64,000 bases of DNA, taken from contig NZ_QGTS01000015.1 of assembly GCF_003182475.1 (NCBI RefSeq), positions 1 to 64,000 on the forward strand. The letters run 5' to 3'. Each line of letters begins with the position of its first letter. Positions within the stretch are counted from its first letter, which is position 1. This document shows, in pieces, positions 17,203 through 27,568 of the stretch. Made by a program: the position numbers and the translations under genes. The DNA comes from Mangrovibacter plantisponsor. GTDB taxonomy: Bacteria > Pseudomonadota > Gammaproteobacteria > Enterobacterales > Enterobacteriaceae. Under the pieces are notes generated by a model. That model ran no database searches and was not told the origin of the DNA. It saw only the letters and a list, made by a program, of their open reading frames with translations.

Positions 17203-20200
17203 TTAAGGTTCCACATGGCGTAAACGGTGCCATCTGCGTTTTGTGGCACGGCTGAGGCTGTCCAGCCAAAGATAAACCACCGGAGTGGTAAACAGGGTTA
17301 ATAGCTGGCTGAGTGCAAGCCCACCGGCAATTGCCAGCCCCAGCGGGCTGCGTAAATCGGCATCTCCACCGCTGCCCAGCGCCAGGGGTAACGCGCCAAA
17401 AAATGCAGCCAGCGTGGTCATCATAATGGGGCGAAAACGCATCAGGCACGCCTGGGTTATCGCCTGCTGGGGGGTTATGCCCTGGCGTCGTTCAGCATCC
17501 AGCGCAAAATCAATCATCATGATGGCGTTTTTCTTCACAATGCCTATCAGCAAAATTATCCCAATCAGCGCTATCACGGTGAGTTGTGTATTGGTCAGCA
17601 GAAGCAGCAGCAAAGCCCCTACCCCTGCGGAAGGCAGTGTGGACAGAATCGTCAACGGATGAATATAGCTTTCATACAATACGCCCAACACGATGTAGAC
17701 CGCCGCCAAAGCAGCAACAATTAACCACGGCATGGTGGCGGTCAGTTCACCAAAAGCTTTTGCCGTTCCCTGGAACCCGGCCTGAATGGAAGACGGCAAA
17801 CCAATTTTCGCCAGAGCCTGTTTAATCAGCACCTGAGCCTGTTCCAGTGACACACCATCATTAAGGTTAAACGCGATAGTACTGGTGGCAGACTGGCCCT
17901 GGTGAGCAACAGAAAGTGGCGCATTTCCACCGACAAATTTTGCAAAAGCCGATAACGGCACGCGGTCGCCGTCGTCGTTCACCACGTACAGTTCTTTGAG
18001 GATCTCCGGGTCGCGGGTGTAGTCATCAGCCAGTGTCATCACGACATGGTACTGGTTCAGGGTGTGGTAAAGGGTGGCTATCTCGCGCTGGCTGAAGGCA
18101 TTATTGAGCATGGTATCCAGCATACTGACATTAACCCCCAGGCGCGTTGCCTGGTCACGGTCTATCTGAATCACCACTTCCTGCCCACCGGTTTGTGAGT
18201 CTGAATCAACACTATTCAGTTGTGGAATAGCTGCCAGCGCGGCCTGCACTTTCGGCGTCCAGGTGCGTAGCAGATCCAGGTCATCGGCCTGTAAGCTGTA
18301 CTGGTATGAGGCATTGGCACTCCGCCCGCCAATATGCAAATCCTGCGCGGCCATTAAAAACAACTGTGCACCGGGAATGTTACGGGTTTTGGCGCTCAGC
18401 CTGTTTGCCACTTCTGTCGCCGTGGCAGAGCGTTTATCAAAATCTTTCAGGCGCACAAAGAAGTTAGCGGAGTTACGTGAACCAAACATGCCACCACCCA
18501 TAGATGACATCACGCTTTCTACTGCCGGGTCTGATTTGATGATATTGGTGAACATCAGCATTTTGGGCTTCATTGCCTGGAATGAGATGTTCTGGTCTGC
18601 CCGCAGTGCGCCCATCAGCAGGCCGGTATCCTGGTTGGGGAAAAACCCTTTTTGCACTACCGAATAGAGAAACAGGTTCAAAAGTACGGTGAGTAATAAA
18701 CTCAGCATGGTGAGTTTCTGGTGTTTCATCACCCAGTCCAGCCCGCGCGAATAGGCAGCAAGCAGGCTGTTAAGCTGGTTTTCAATAAACTGGTAAACCG
18801 GGTGCGGGCGCTTTGTGACAGCAGGTTTGGCTTTCAGCAGACGCGAGCACAGCATGGGCGTCAGGCTGAGGGAAACAAACATCGAAATCAGCAATGAGAC
18901 CGTCAGAGTAACGGCGAATTCCCGGAACAGGCGGCCCACAATGCTGCCCATCAACAAAATAGGAATAAATACTGCCACCAGCGAAACCGTCATAGACAAC
19001 ACAGTAAAGCTGACTTCTTTAGCGCCACGCAACGCCGCACGCAACGGGCTCAGGCCAGATTCAATATGCCGGGCAATGTTCTCCAGAACCACGATGGCAT
19101 CATCCACAACAAACCCGGTGGAAATGATTAATGCCATCAGTGAGAGGTTATCCAGGCTGTAACCCAGCATATACATCACCGCACAGGTGCCTATCAGGGA
19201 GACCGGCAGAGCCAGAGCGGGAATGATAACTGCCTGAACATTACGCAAGAACACAAAGACAACCGCTATCACCAGTAACACAGCTATCAGCAGGGTTTCT
19301 TCGGTGTCATACAACGATGCCCGCACGGTTGGCGAGCGGTCCACCACCAGTTGTAACTGGGTATCTGCTGGCAGGTCTTTACGCAGGGCGGGCAGCTTCG
19401 CTTTAATGGCATCAATCGTTTCCAGCATGTTAGCCCCGGCCTGGCGGGTTATACCCACCATCACCGACGGCGTGGCATTCAGGAAACCCGCCTGGTATTT
19501 GTCTTCCACTGAGTCATAAACACGGGCGACATCACTCAGCCGTATCGCCTTACCATTCTGATAACTGACTACCAGGTCGCGGTATTGCGCGGCTTTATCT
19601 AACTGACCATTGCTGTCCACCACCCAGGACTGGGTTTTGCCCTGTAACATGCCTTTTGGCTGGTTGGTGGTGCTGTTTGCCACCGCCTTGCGCACGGTAT
19701 CAAGCGAAATGCCGAAGTGGGTCAGTTGCTGGGGTTGCAGGTCAATACGTACTGCGGGTAACGCACTGCCCATCAGGGAAACCTGGCCCACCCCCTGAAC
19801 CTGGCCCATTGCCTGCTCAATTTTACTTTCGGCCAGGTCGTAGAGCTCACCCGGGCTGCGGCTGCTGGAGGTTAAAGCCAGCATCACAATAGGCGCATCG
19901 GAAGGGTTGGCTTTGCGGTAAGTCGGCAACGATTCCATGCTGCTGGGCAGTAAACTGCGCGAGGCGTTAATTGCAGCCTGGACATCACGCGCCGCGCCGT
20001 TGATATCGCGATCCAGTTCGAACTGCAAAATAATATTGGTTGACCCCTGAGAACTGCTGGAAGTCATCTCCGTGATACCGGCAATTTGCCCCAGAGCACG
20101 CTCCAGTGGAGTGGCAACCGTTGCCGCCATGGTTTCAGGGCTGGCACCAGCCAGGCTGGCGCTGACCATGATGGTGGGGAAATCCACCTGGGGCAATGGA

Positions 20201-20304
20201 GCCACCGGCAACAAACGGTAACCCAGCCCGCCCAGCAGGAGAATAGCCAGAGTGAGCAACAACGTTGCCACCGGGCGGAAGATAAAGAGCCGTGTCAGGT
20301 TCAT
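17203..20304 (-). CDS. mdtC: RND efflux pump subunit, MdtC/MuxC type
   Basis: A 1033-aa RND proton antiporter with TM1, a large periplasmic loop, TM2-6, a second loop and TM7-12. The TM4 proton-relay segment reads ISTGFVVDDAIVVLENI and the family start is NLTRLFIFRPVATLLLT. In MdtBC systems B and C form a mixed trimer that exports bile salts, novobiocin and other compounds. Its ATG overlaps the stop of the upstream pump gene by one base (TAATG), so translation is coupled. It may equally be called MuxC. Confidence 0.92.
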   Translation of the reverse strand: MNLTRLFIFRPVATLLLTLAILLLGGLGYRLLPVAPLPQVDFPTIMVSASLAGASPETMAATVATPLERALGQIAGITEMTSSSSQGSTNIILQFELDRDINGAARDVQAAINASRSLLPSSMESLPTYRKANPSDAPIVMLALTSSSRSPGELYDLAESKIEQAMGQVQGVGQVSLMGSALPAVRIDLQPQQLTHFGISLDTVRKAVANSTTNQPKGMLQGKTQSWVVDSNGQLDKAAQYRDLVVSYQNGKAIRLSDVARVYDSVEDKYQAGFLNATPSVMVGITRQAGANMLETIDAIKAKLPALRKDLPADTQLQLVVDRSPTVRASLYDTEETLLIAVLLVIAVVFVFLRNVQAVIIPALALPVSLIGTCAVMYMLGYSLDNLSLMALIISTGFVVDDAIVVLENIARHIESGLSPLRAALRGAKEVSFTVLSMTVSLVAVFIPILLMGSIVGRLFREFAVTLTVSLLISMFVSLSLTPMLCSRLLKAKPAVTKRPHPVYQFIENQLNSLLAAYSRGLDWVMKHQKLTMLSLLLTVLLNLFLYSVVQKGFFPNQDTGLLMGALRADQNISFQAMKPKMLMFTNIIKSDPAVESVMSSMGGGMFGSRNSANFFVRLKDFDKRSATATEVANRLSAKTRNIPGAQLFLMAAQDLHIGGRSANASYQYSLQADDLDLLRTWTPKVQAALAAIPQLNSVDSDSQTGGQEVVIQIDRDQATRLGVNVSMLDTMLNNAFSQREIATLYHTLNQYHVVMTLADDYTRDPEILKELYVVNDDGDRVPLSAFAKFVGGNAPLSVAHQGQSATSTIAFNLNDGVSLEQAQVLIKQALAKIGLPSSIQAGFQGTAKAFGELTATMPWLIVAALAAVYIVLGVLYESYIHPLTILSTLPSAGVGALLLLLLTNTQLTVIALIGIILLIGIVKKNAIMMIDFALDAERRQGITPQQAITQACLMRFRPIMMTTLAAFFGALPLALGSGGDADLRSPLGLAIAGGLALSQLLTLFTTPVVYLWLDSLSRATKRRWHRLRHVEP

Positions 20305-23300
20305 TATTCGCCCCGGGCCTGTTGCTGGCGGCGTTTAACCCAGGCAGAACCACGCTGGGCAAGGCCATCAAACCACAGGTATATCACTGGCGTGGAAAAC
20401 AGCGTCAGTACCTGGCTGACAATCAGCCCGCCAACAATAACCAGCCCCAGAGGCTGGCGCAGTTCAGCCCCGGAGCCAGATGCCAGCATCAGTGGCAGTG
20501 CGCCCAGCAATGCCGCCATGGTGGTCATCATAATAGGGCGGAAACGTAACAGGCATGCCTGATGAATCGCTTCCCGGGGGCTCAGGTGCTGGTGGTGTTC
20601 GGCTTCCAGCGCGAAGTCGATCATCATGATCGCATTCTTTTTCACAATGCCTATCAGCAGAATAACCCCGATCAGTGCTATCAGGCTGAACTCCGATCCT
20701 GCCAGGATCAGGGTCAGTAATGCCCCCACGGCGGCAGACGGCAGTGTGGAAAGAATCGTGACCGGGTGAATAAAGCTTTCATACAGGATGCCCAGCACCA
20801 CATACATGGTCAGTAACGCGGCGAGGATCAACCACAGTGTATTGCTGGTTGCACTCTGGAACGCTGCGGTTTCTCCCTGGTAACGCAAGGTGATTCCGCC
20901 GGGCATCTGGAGTTGCTGGCTGGCATCGCTGATAGCCTGTTGTGCATCATCCAGCGAGTAGCCTTTGTTCAGGTTAAACGACACCATCACCGCCGGGAAC
21001 TGATTAAGGCGCATGTGCATCAGTGAACCAGTGCGTTCATGAATGGTAGCAATGGATGTCAGTTTCACCATTCCCGTGGTGCTGGTACTGGTATCACTGG
21101 TTGAATCACTACTGGAGGACGAACTGCTCGTTGAGCTGGTGCTTCCAGAAGTGGTGTCGGAGGTGGAAGTCGTTGTGGACGGCTGCAACCAGATGTCATC
21201 AAAAGAGGCCGGTGATTGCTGGTATTTCGGCGCCACTTCCAGCACCACACGATACTGGTTCGCCTGGGTAAAAATGGTAGAGACCAGGCGCTGGCCAAAT
21301 GCATTGTAGAGCGCGGTATCCACATCGGAGGCGGTAATACCGTAACGGGCTGCTTTGTCGCGGTTCAGTTCAACCCAGGCAACACGCCCCTGGTCCTGCA
21401 AATTACTGACTACACCATTAAATTCCGGGCGTTTTTGTAATGCTGCCACCAGTTTGGGTGTCCAGTCCGCCAGGTCTTCACTGTTGGCATCATCCAGCGT
21501 GAACTGATACTGGCTGGGTGTTACCTGGTCATTGACTGTCAGGTCCTGAGCCGGTTGCAGGTAGAGCTGGATCCCGGCTACTTGCTTCGCAGCCTGTTGC
21601 AACTGGCTAATCACCACATCAGCTTTGTCATCCCGCTCATCAAAGGATTTCAGGTTAATTTGAATACGCCCGCTGTTCAGGCTGGTATTACTGCCATCAA
21701 TCCCAATAGTGGACGATAAACTTTCCACAGAAGGATTTTGCAAAATGATTTTCGCCAGTGCCTGCTGGCGTTTTGCCATTTCATTGAATGATACATCCTG
21801 AGAGGCGACTGTAACGCCCTGGATCAGGCCGGTATCCTGGGTGGGAAAGAACCCTTTAGGAATCGCGATATACAACACCGCCGTTAGCACAAAGGTTCCA
21901 AGTGCAACCAGTAAAGTCAGTTTTTGGTGGTTGAGCACCACAGTCAGTAACCGGTCATAGCCCCGAATCAGGCTGTCAAAAACTTCACCACCTTTGCGGG
22001 AAAAGCGCGATTGCTGTTCCGGGGGAATATGGCGCAGCAGGTAGGCACACAGCATTGGTGTCAGTGTGAGTGACACCAGCATGGAAACCAGAATGGAAAC
22101 CGCCAGCGTAATGGCAAACTCGCGGAATAACCGGCCAACCACATCGCCCATAAACAACAGTGGGATCAGCACGGCAATCAGGGAGAAAGTCAGTGAGATG
22201 ATGGTAAAGCCGATTTGCTGCGAACCTTTCAGTGCCGCCTGCATTGGGGTTTCCCCCTCTTCAAGGCGCCGGGAAATGTTTTCCACCACCACAATGGCAT
22301 CATCAATAACAAACCCGGTGGCAATAGTCAGCGCCATCAGCGACAGGTTATTCAGGCTGAAATCCGCGAGGTACATCACCCCGAAGGTGCCCACCAGCGA
22401 TAACGGCACCGCCACACTGGGAATAAGCGTGGCAGCGACATTGCGCAGGAACAGGAAGGTCACCATGACCACCAGCGCTATCGACAGCATCAGTTCAAAC
22501 TGCACATCATGAATAGATGCGCGGATTGTCTGGGTGCGGTCAGACAGCACGGTCATCTTCACGCCATCAGGCAACGCGGCCTGAAGTTTGGGTAACTGAG
22601 CTTTGATGTTATCCACAACCTGAATAACGTTAGCGCCCGGCTGGCGTTGCACACTGATGACAATGGCCGGGTTGTTGTTCGCCCAGGCGGACTGAAACGT
22701 ATTCTCCGGCCCTTCTTCAATATGCGCGATATCTTTCAGGCGCAACGCCGCGCCGTTTTGATAAGTGAGGATCAGGTTGCCGTATTCTGCCGCCGTGCGC
22801 AGCTGGTCGTTGGCGTCAATAGTCACTGAGTGATATTTACCGTCAAACCCACCTTTCGAGCCATTCACATTACTGTTGTTAATCAGTGTGTTGACATCTT
22901 CCAGGGTCAGCCCGTGGGCAGCAAGCGCTTTGGGATCCATCTGCACCCGGATGGCAGGCTGATGCCCGCCAGCCAGTGTCACCATCCCCACCCCGGAGAT
23001 TTGTGACAACTTGAGTGCCACACGGGTATTCACCAGGTCCTGCACGGTGGTCAGCGGCAGTGAATCTGAGCTGGCAGCCAGGGTGATTACCGCGCTGTCT
23101 GCCGGGTTTACCTTTTTGTAGGTTGGTGGGTTAGGTAAATCGCTCGGTAACAGATTATTCGCCGCATTGATAGCAGCCTGAACTTCCTGCTCCGCAACAT
23201 CCAGCGACAATTCCAGGCCGAATTTGAGCGTGATTATTGACGAACCACCAGAGCTGGTGGAAGTCATCTGGCTCAGGCCCGACATTTGGCCCAACTGGCG

Positions 23301-23504
23301 TTCCAGCGGAGAGGTCACCGACGAAGCCATCACATCCGGGCTGGCACCCGGGTAGAGTGTGGTGACCTGTATCGTGGGGTAATCCACCTGTGGTAACGCA
23401 GAGGTGGATAAAAAGCGGTAGGCAAAGATCCCGGCAATCAACACCCCTACCATGATTAACACGGTAGCGACCGGCCGCAGTATAAACAGGCGTGACGGAT
23501 TCAT
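20304..23504 (-). CDS. mdtB: RND efflux pump subunit, MdtB/MuxB type, with Ser/Thr insert
   Basis: A 1066-aa RND pump, with TM4 relay residues in [20 protein letters not shown] and the N-terminus [17 protein letters not shown]. It pairs with the MdtC-like subunit. At about residues 774-808 (21078-21183) there is a low-complexity Ser/Thr run with many SS, TS and DT pairs. It lies in the second periplasmic loop, where E. coli MdtB has none that I recall. The insert keeps frame and looks like a flexible surface loop. The start overlaps the adaptor gene stop by 4 bp. Confidence 0.93.
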   Translation of the reverse strand: MNPSRLFILRPVATVLIMVGVLIAGIFAYRFLSTSALPQVDYPTIQVTTLYPGASPDVMASSVTSPLERQLGQMSGLSQMTSTSSGGSSIITLKFGLELSLDVAEQEVQAAINAANNLLPSDLPNPPTYKKVNPADSAVITLAASSDSLPLTTVQDLVNTRVALKLSQISGVGMVTLAGGHQPAIRVQMDPKALAAHGLTLEDVNTLINNSNVNGSKGGFDGKYHSVTIDANDQLRTAAEYGNLILTYQNGAALRLKDIAHIEEGPENTFQSAWANNNPAIVISVQRQPGANVIQVVDNIKAQLPKLQAALPDGVKMTVLSDRTQTIRASIHDVQFELMLSIALVVMVTFLFLRNVAATLIPSVAVPLSLVGTFGVMYLADFSLNNLSLMALTIATGFVIDDAIVVVENISRRLEEGETPMQAALKGSQQIGFTIISLTFSLIAVLIPLLFMGDVVGRLFREFAITLAVSILVSMLVSLTLTPMLCAYLLRHIPPEQQSRFSRKGGEVFDSLIRGYDRLLTVVLNHQKLTLLVALGTFVLTAVLYIAIPKGFFPTQDTGLIQGVTVASQDVSFNEMAKRQQALAKIILQNPSVESLSSTIGIDGSNTSLNSGRIQINLKSFDERDDKADVVISQLQQAAKQVAGIQLYLQPAQDLTVNDQVTPSQYQFTLDDANSEDLADWTPKLVAALQKRPEFNGVVSNLQDQGRVAWVELNRDKAARYGITASDVDTALYNAFGQRLVSTIFTQANQYRVVLEVAPKYQQSPASFDDIWLQPSTTTSTSDTTSGSTSSTSSSSSSSDSTSDTSTSTTGMVKLTSIATIHERTGSLMHMRLNQFPAVMVSFNLNKGYSLDDAQQAISDASQQLQMPGGITLRYQGETAAFQSATSNTLWLILAALLTMYVVLGILYESFIHPVTILSTLPSAAVGALLTLILAGSEFSLIALIGVILLIGIVKKNAIMMIDFALEAEHHQHLSPREAIHQACLLRFRPIMMTTMAALLGALPLMLASGSGAELRQPLGLVIVGGLIVSQVLTLFSTPVIYLWFDGLAQRGSAWVKRRQQQARGE

Positions 23505-24730
23505 TTGGCCTCAGGCGCGGTTTTGGTTTGTGCTTCATCCACCACGGAGACTTTGCTGCCGTTAGTCAGACGATCAATCCCTTCGGTAACAACCCGGTCT
23601 CCGGGCGAGATACCTTTCAGTATCGCCTGCTGGTCATCATTCACTTGTGGCCCGGCGGTCACCGCTTTGCGTGTAACGGTATTGTCTTTGTTGATAACAA
23701 AGACAAAATAGCCTTCATTACTCAACTGTAATGCCTGGCGTGGGATCACCGTAGCACCTTTAAGCATGCTGGTTTGCAGGCGCAGGTTCACAAACTGGTT
23801 GGCGTATAAACTTTCATCCTGATTAGGGAAAATAGCTTTCAGTTCAACGGTTCCGGTACTGGTATCAATCTGGTTGCTGATAAATTTAACCTCGCCGGTT
23901 CCCAGTGCCGTGGTGTTATCCTGGTCAAACGCCGTTGCCGGCAAACTTTGGCCGTTATGCAGTGCTTTGACCAGTACCGGGATATTGCTTTGCGGCACAC
24001 TGAATGTCACCGCTGCGGGTTGCATTTGAGTAATAGTAACCAGGCCTGTGCTACTGCTGCTTTCCACCATGTTACCCGGGTCTACCAGGCGCAACCCCAC
24101 GCGGCCACTGACTGGTGCGGTAATGCGGGCATATTCCAGATCCAGTTTGGCGCTCGCTATTTGGGCTTCATCTGACGCAACCGCCCCCCGGTATTGCCCA
24201 ACAGTCGCTATCTGGCTGTCGAGGTCCTGGCGGGCCAGTGAATCCTGCGCATAGAGTTTGCGGTAGCGGGCCAGAGTCAGTTCTGCGCTGTTTAATAACG
24301 CTTTATTTTCGCTGAGCTCTCCCTGGTACTGGTTCAGTGTTGCCTGGTATGGCCGCGGGTCTATCTGCGCCAGCAACTGCCCGGCAGCCACTTTCTGGCC
24401 TTCGGTGAAATAGACTTTTTCCAGTTGCCCGTCTACCCGGCTGGTAACAGTAACAGAAGCATTAGGAATCACTGTTCCCAGTGCATTCAGGTAGAGCGGC
24501 ACATCGGCGCTGGTTGCCACACCGCCATGAACCAGCGTGGTACCACCGCCCATCATCCTCATTCCCGGGCCGCCTGGCCCACCAGGACCACCAGCCCCAC
24601 CTGGCCCACCAACGCCTTTGCCACCAGGGAGTAAACGCCAGACAACGCCAGCAACGATTAACACCACAATCAAAATAATCAGCCATTTCAGCCAGCGTGC
24701 GCTCGCAGACCGGGAAGTATTCGTTGTCAT
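23501..24730 (-). CDS. mdtA: RND efflux periplasmic adaptor, MdtA/MuxA type
   Basis: A 409-aa membrane fusion protein with one N-terminal membrane segment (about 15-33). A Gly/Pro-rich collagen-like linker follows (about 34-60, repeated GGPGG units). Then come the biotinyl-lipoyl half motifs ([20 protein letters not shown] and [14 protein letters not shown]), a coiled-coil hairpin between them and beta-barrel domains. It bridges the inner pumps and the outer channel. It is the first gene of the operon; E. coli MdtA has a shorter linker of different composition. Confidence 0.93.
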   Translation of the reverse strand: MTTNTSRSASARWLKWLIILIVVLIVAGVVWRLLPGGKGVGGPGGAGGPGGPGGPGMRMMGGGTTLVHGGVATSADVPLYLNALGTVIPNASVTVTSRVDGQLEKVYFTEGQKVAAGQLLAQIDPRPYQATLNQYQGELSENKALLNSAELTLARYRKLYAQDSLARQDLDSQIATVGQYRGAVASDEAQIASAKLDLEYARITAPVSGRVGLRLVDPGNMVESSSSTGLVTITQMQPAAVTFSVPQSNIPVLVKALHNGQSLPATAFDQDNTTALGTGEVKFISNQIDTSTGTVELKAIFPNQDESLYANQFVNLRLQTSMLKGATVIPRQALQLSNEGYFVFVINKDNTVTRKAVTAGPQVNDDQQAILKGISPGDRVVTEGIDRLTNGSKVSVVDEAQTKTAPEAK

Positions 24731-25051
24731 TGGACTCTTCAGGTGAATGAAAAAGGAATATGTGTTGGAAAAACAGCGAAAAAGTTTATCACTCGAACCT
24801 TATTCACTGCACAATCTATATCGACCAGATTTGTCCTGGTTTCAGTGGGAATTTCATAGAGGAAAATCTGAAGAGCATTAAGCACAAAACAATATCCCCC
24901 TTAAATTACACATCACTTAAGCCAGACTGCACCAGATGTGGGCCAGTGTAAATCAGGGGGCTACTGTTACAGGAAACTTTGAAGTTAATTAGCTCCTGAA
25001 TATTTCAAAATAATTCAAAAAACAACAAAAAGTAACTCACAGAGATAACCG
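24731..25051. promoter_or_regulatory. Upstream region of the efflux operon
   Basis: About 320 bp of AT-rich sequence between the efflux operon and the methyltransferase gene, both on the minus strand. It should hold the efflux promoter and the end of the methyltransferase transcript. I see no clear terminator or operator. The BaeR-type box of E. coli mdtA is not evident to me. Confidence 0.35.
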
Positions 25052-25819
25052 TCAGGCACTGGTCTGCGCCATGAACATAATGGTGTCTGAGGTAAAAGAG
25101 CCGTCATCCTGAAATGCAAAATGCTGGCGGACTTCTTCCGGAGCCGTGACCTGCATTGCACGAATGGCGTCAGATAACACCGGTGGCGTTTTCATGCGCG
25201 CAATCCAGGTGGTAAATTCCAGCGGCAGGCGGTCACACACCAAGTGTTTGGTCATCAGCCCACTTTCACTGGCAAACTGCATCCATTCACTTTGGCTGTA
25301 ATTACGCACATGAGACGGATCACGCAGAATTTCGATAGTCTGCAACCAGGTATCCAGTAACGGTGAGCCAGGCGAGACGATATCCATCATAATAAACATA
25401 CCACCGGGCTTCAGCACCCGTTTTACTTCCCGCATCGCTTTGCCGACATCGTGCCAGTGATGAGCGGAATAGCGGCTGATGACAACATCAAAACAACCAT
25501 CACTGAATGGCAGTACTTCCGCCATTCCCTGGCTTACCTGAATATTTCCCAAACCACGGGCACGGGCTGCCTCGCTTACCACTGCCAGCATTTGTTCTGA
25601 TAAGTCATAAGCAGTAACCTGCGCCACTTTTTCTGCTGCCACAAAACTGGCGTGGCCTGCGCCGCAACCTAAATCCAGCACACTTGCCTGGTTTTTTTCT
25701 GCCAGCCACTCACCCAGGCGCACCAAATCCGCACCGGCAGAATGTACCTGGCTGGTTAAATATGCCTGAGCCTGTGAGCCAAATTGTTGGCCGGTTAATA
25801 CATGATGTTTTATCGCCAT
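25052..25819 (-). CDS. SAM-dependent class I methyltransferase
   Basis: A 255-aa cytoplasmic protein of the UbiE/Methyltransf_11 kind. It has motif I VLDLGCGAGHAS, motif II-like YDLSEQMLAVV and FDVVISRYSAHHW. The start is MAIKHHVLTG at 25819; the frame is open upstream, but that part overlaps the divergent promoter. It may methylate a small molecule; some close relatives are simply named class I SAM methyltransferases. It is divergent from an XRE regulator that probably controls it. Confidence 0.85.
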   Translation of the reverse strand: MAIKHHVLTGQQFGSQAQAYLTSQVHSAGADLVRLGEWLAEKNQASVLDLGCGAGHASFVAAEKVAQVTAYDLSEQMLAVVSEAARARGLGNIQVSQGMAEVLPFSDGCFDVVISRYSAHHWHDVGKAMREVKRVLKPGGMFIMMDIVSPGSPLLDTWLQTIEILRDPSHVRNYSQSEWMQFASESGLMTKHLVCDRLPLEFTTWIARMKTPPVLSDAIRAMQVTAPEEVRQHFAFQDDGSFTSDTIMFMAQTSA

Positions 25820-25979
25820 CGCTATTACCTTTTTGATTGTATGTGTACAGGTCATTACTCCAGTTACCCACAAAACCGCATGTGCAAAACGCGTTATCTC
25901 AGGGGTTGAGGTCACTATAGAGAAGTGTTTATATTGGTACAATATTGCCATTTATACTGGTATTAACAGGTACTACTTA
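25820..25979. promoter_or_regulatory. Divergent promoter between methyltransferase and XRE regulator
   Basis: 160 bp with AT-rich promoter-like sequence. Two related words TTGGTACAATATTG and CTGGTATTAACAGG lie 15-60 bp before the regulator start and could be operator half sites. This is a weak call made by eye. Confidence 0.35.
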
Positions 25980-26759
25980 ATGCAAAACACGTTATTTTCA
26001 GGGCCAAAAGCACTGGGGGCATTTCTGCGTTCAGTGAGGGAAAACACCGCCCCGGCAGATATTGGCCTACCGGCCATGGGGCGGCGGCGCACCAAAGGGT
26101 TGCGCAGGGAGGAAGTGGCGCAATTAAGTGGTATCAGTACCACCTGGTATACCTGGATTGAACAGGGCCGCGATATCGTTGTGTCCGCACAAACCCTGGC
26201 TAATATTGCAGAAGTGCTGAAGATGAAGCCCTCTGAGCGCCAGTATTTATTTCACCTGGCACTAAAAAGCGACCCACAGGAAGAACAGATTCAGGTAGTA
26301 GAAGAGGAAGTGCTGGCATCTGTGCACCAGGTGGCCTCACCCTGTTATTTACTGGATATCACCTGGAATATGCTGGCATGGAACAGTGCGGCGCAGGTAC
26401 TGTTTACAGGCTGGCTGGGCTCAGAGCCACGGCCCAACATGATGACGTTTATGTTCCAGCACCCGTTGTCTCAAACGCTGGTTTGCAACTGGGAAAACCG
26501 GGCCAGCAGAATAGTGGCAGAATTAAGGGCAGATACCATGCATTACCAGCATGACCAGGGGCTGAATGCCTTTGTCAGCCGCATGAATAATGAAAGCGAA
26601 ACCTTCCGTGAATACTGGTCACGCCAGCAGGTTGTGGTACGTGAAGGCGGTGAGCGCACATTCCGTAATGCGCAAGGGGGCTTGCAGCAGTTCCGCCAGG
26701 TTTCCTGGCAATTAACCAGCAACCGCTCAGTAAAAATGATTATGCTAATGCCGGAATAA
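25980..26759 (+). CDS. XRE-family regulator with MmyB-like sensor domain
   Basis: A 259-aa regulator. The N-terminal HTH_31 (about 10-75) has GRRRTKGLRREEVAQLSGIS and WYTWIEQGRDI, the signature of the MmyB/MLTR group. The C-terminal PAS-like ligand-binding domain (about 110-255) contains YLLDITWNMLAWNSAAQVLF. In Streptomyces and mycobacteria such proteins control neighbouring oxidoreductases or methyltransferases, and a fatty-acid ligand has been proposed. Start chosen at MQNTLFSG, where the domain begins; an upstream open frame overlaps the promoter. Target by context: the divergent methyltransferase. Confidence 0.88.
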   Translation: MQNTLFSGPKALGAFLRSVRENTAPADIGLPAMGRRRTKGLRREEVAQLSGISTTWYTWIEQGRDIVVSAQTLANIAEVLKMKPSERQYLFHLALKSDPQEEQIQVVEEEVLASVHQVASPCYLLDITWNMLAWNSAAQVLFTGWLGSEPRPNMMTFMFQHPLSQTLVCNWENRASRIVAELRADTMHYQHDQGLNAFVSRMNNESETFREYWSRQQVVVREGGERTFRNAQGGLQQFRQVSWQLTSNRSVKMIMLMPE

Positions 26760-27111
26760 GCCAGTATTATTTTCACAGGCCAGGGGAAAGCATCTTCGCC
26801 TCGCCAAATAACGCTATTTGCCCGGAGACCCTGTGCTGCTTTCAATGTTCCCCCTTACAAATACTTAATAAAAAAACTTTCTCTCCCGTTTAGTTATTTT
26901 ATATCAATACACTTTGTGAATTAATATCATAGCGGGGCAATTTCATTTTACCTTTCAGCACAGATACACTCGCCAGTCACCTACTAAATATAGCACTCAC
27001 AGAATAAACCTTTCTGCCGATATGATTATCCAGGATTATAAGTGCCGATTACTTTGCTAATCAGGCCATATCATTACCATATTATTTTTTGATTCTATTA
27101 ATGGGGTTCGC

Positions 27112-27498
27112 ATGAAAAAGATCGTTAAATGGTTAACTGCTTTTGCAGTTATTGGTGCTCTGGCAGGGTGTGCCCGTACTGCGCCAATTGATAATGTCAA
27201 TGCCACCGTCAGCGCCGGTCATTCGGCTGAACAAGTCAAAAGCGCTATCTTGAAGGCTGGCATTCAGCGCCAGTGGGTAATGAATGAGACTTCACCTGGC
27301 GTTATCACTGCCCGCCAGCAATCCCATGGGCATGTTGCAGAAGTGCGTATCACCTATTCCGCAAACAGTTATGCCATTAATTACGTAAGCAGCATTAACC
27401 TGCGCGCATCCGGCGGAAGAATTCATAAAACCTATAACCGTTGGATCGGTAATCTGGACCAGGATATTCAGTTAAACCTGGCCGGCAGTGCTATGTAA
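27112..27498 (+). CDS. apeA: APE cluster lipoprotein
   Basis: A 128-aa exported lipoprotein with a signal peptide and lipobox (IGALAGC, Cys about residue 20). It is a small alpha/beta domain with a central beta-hairpin (HVAEVRITYSANSYAINYV). It is the first gene before the APE set and occupies the apeA position, if the published letters follow gene order as I recall. Function unknown; it may help anchor or place the pigment at the outer membrane. The 350-bp upstream stretch 26760-27111 is AT-rich, holds no gene and should carry the cluster promoter. Confidence 0.7.
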   Translation: MKKIVKWLTAFAVIGALAGCARTAPIDNVNATVSAGHSAEQVKSAILKAGIQRQWVMNETSPGVITARQQSHGHVAEVRITYSANSYAINYVSSINLRASGGRIHKTYNRWIGNLDQDIQLNLAGSAM

Positions 27499-27513
27499 GC
27501 ACTGACAGACACT

Positions 27514-27534
27514 AACCGGGCACACTGCCCGGTT
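27514..27534 (+). terminator. Stem-loop between apeA and apeB
   Basis: AACCGGGCA and TGCCCGGTT form a 9-bp stem with a 3-nt loop, 15 bp after the apeA stop. There is no run of Ts after it, so it is more likely an attenuator or mRNA-end stabiliser than a full terminator. Confidence 0.4.
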
Positions 27535-27568
27535 GTCTACTTTGAGACTGTTTACAAGGTTATTCTTG

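Noticed and set aside
19304-24746. Many long plus-strand frames opposite the efflux genes
   Set aside because: All are shadows of the strongly coding minus strand.
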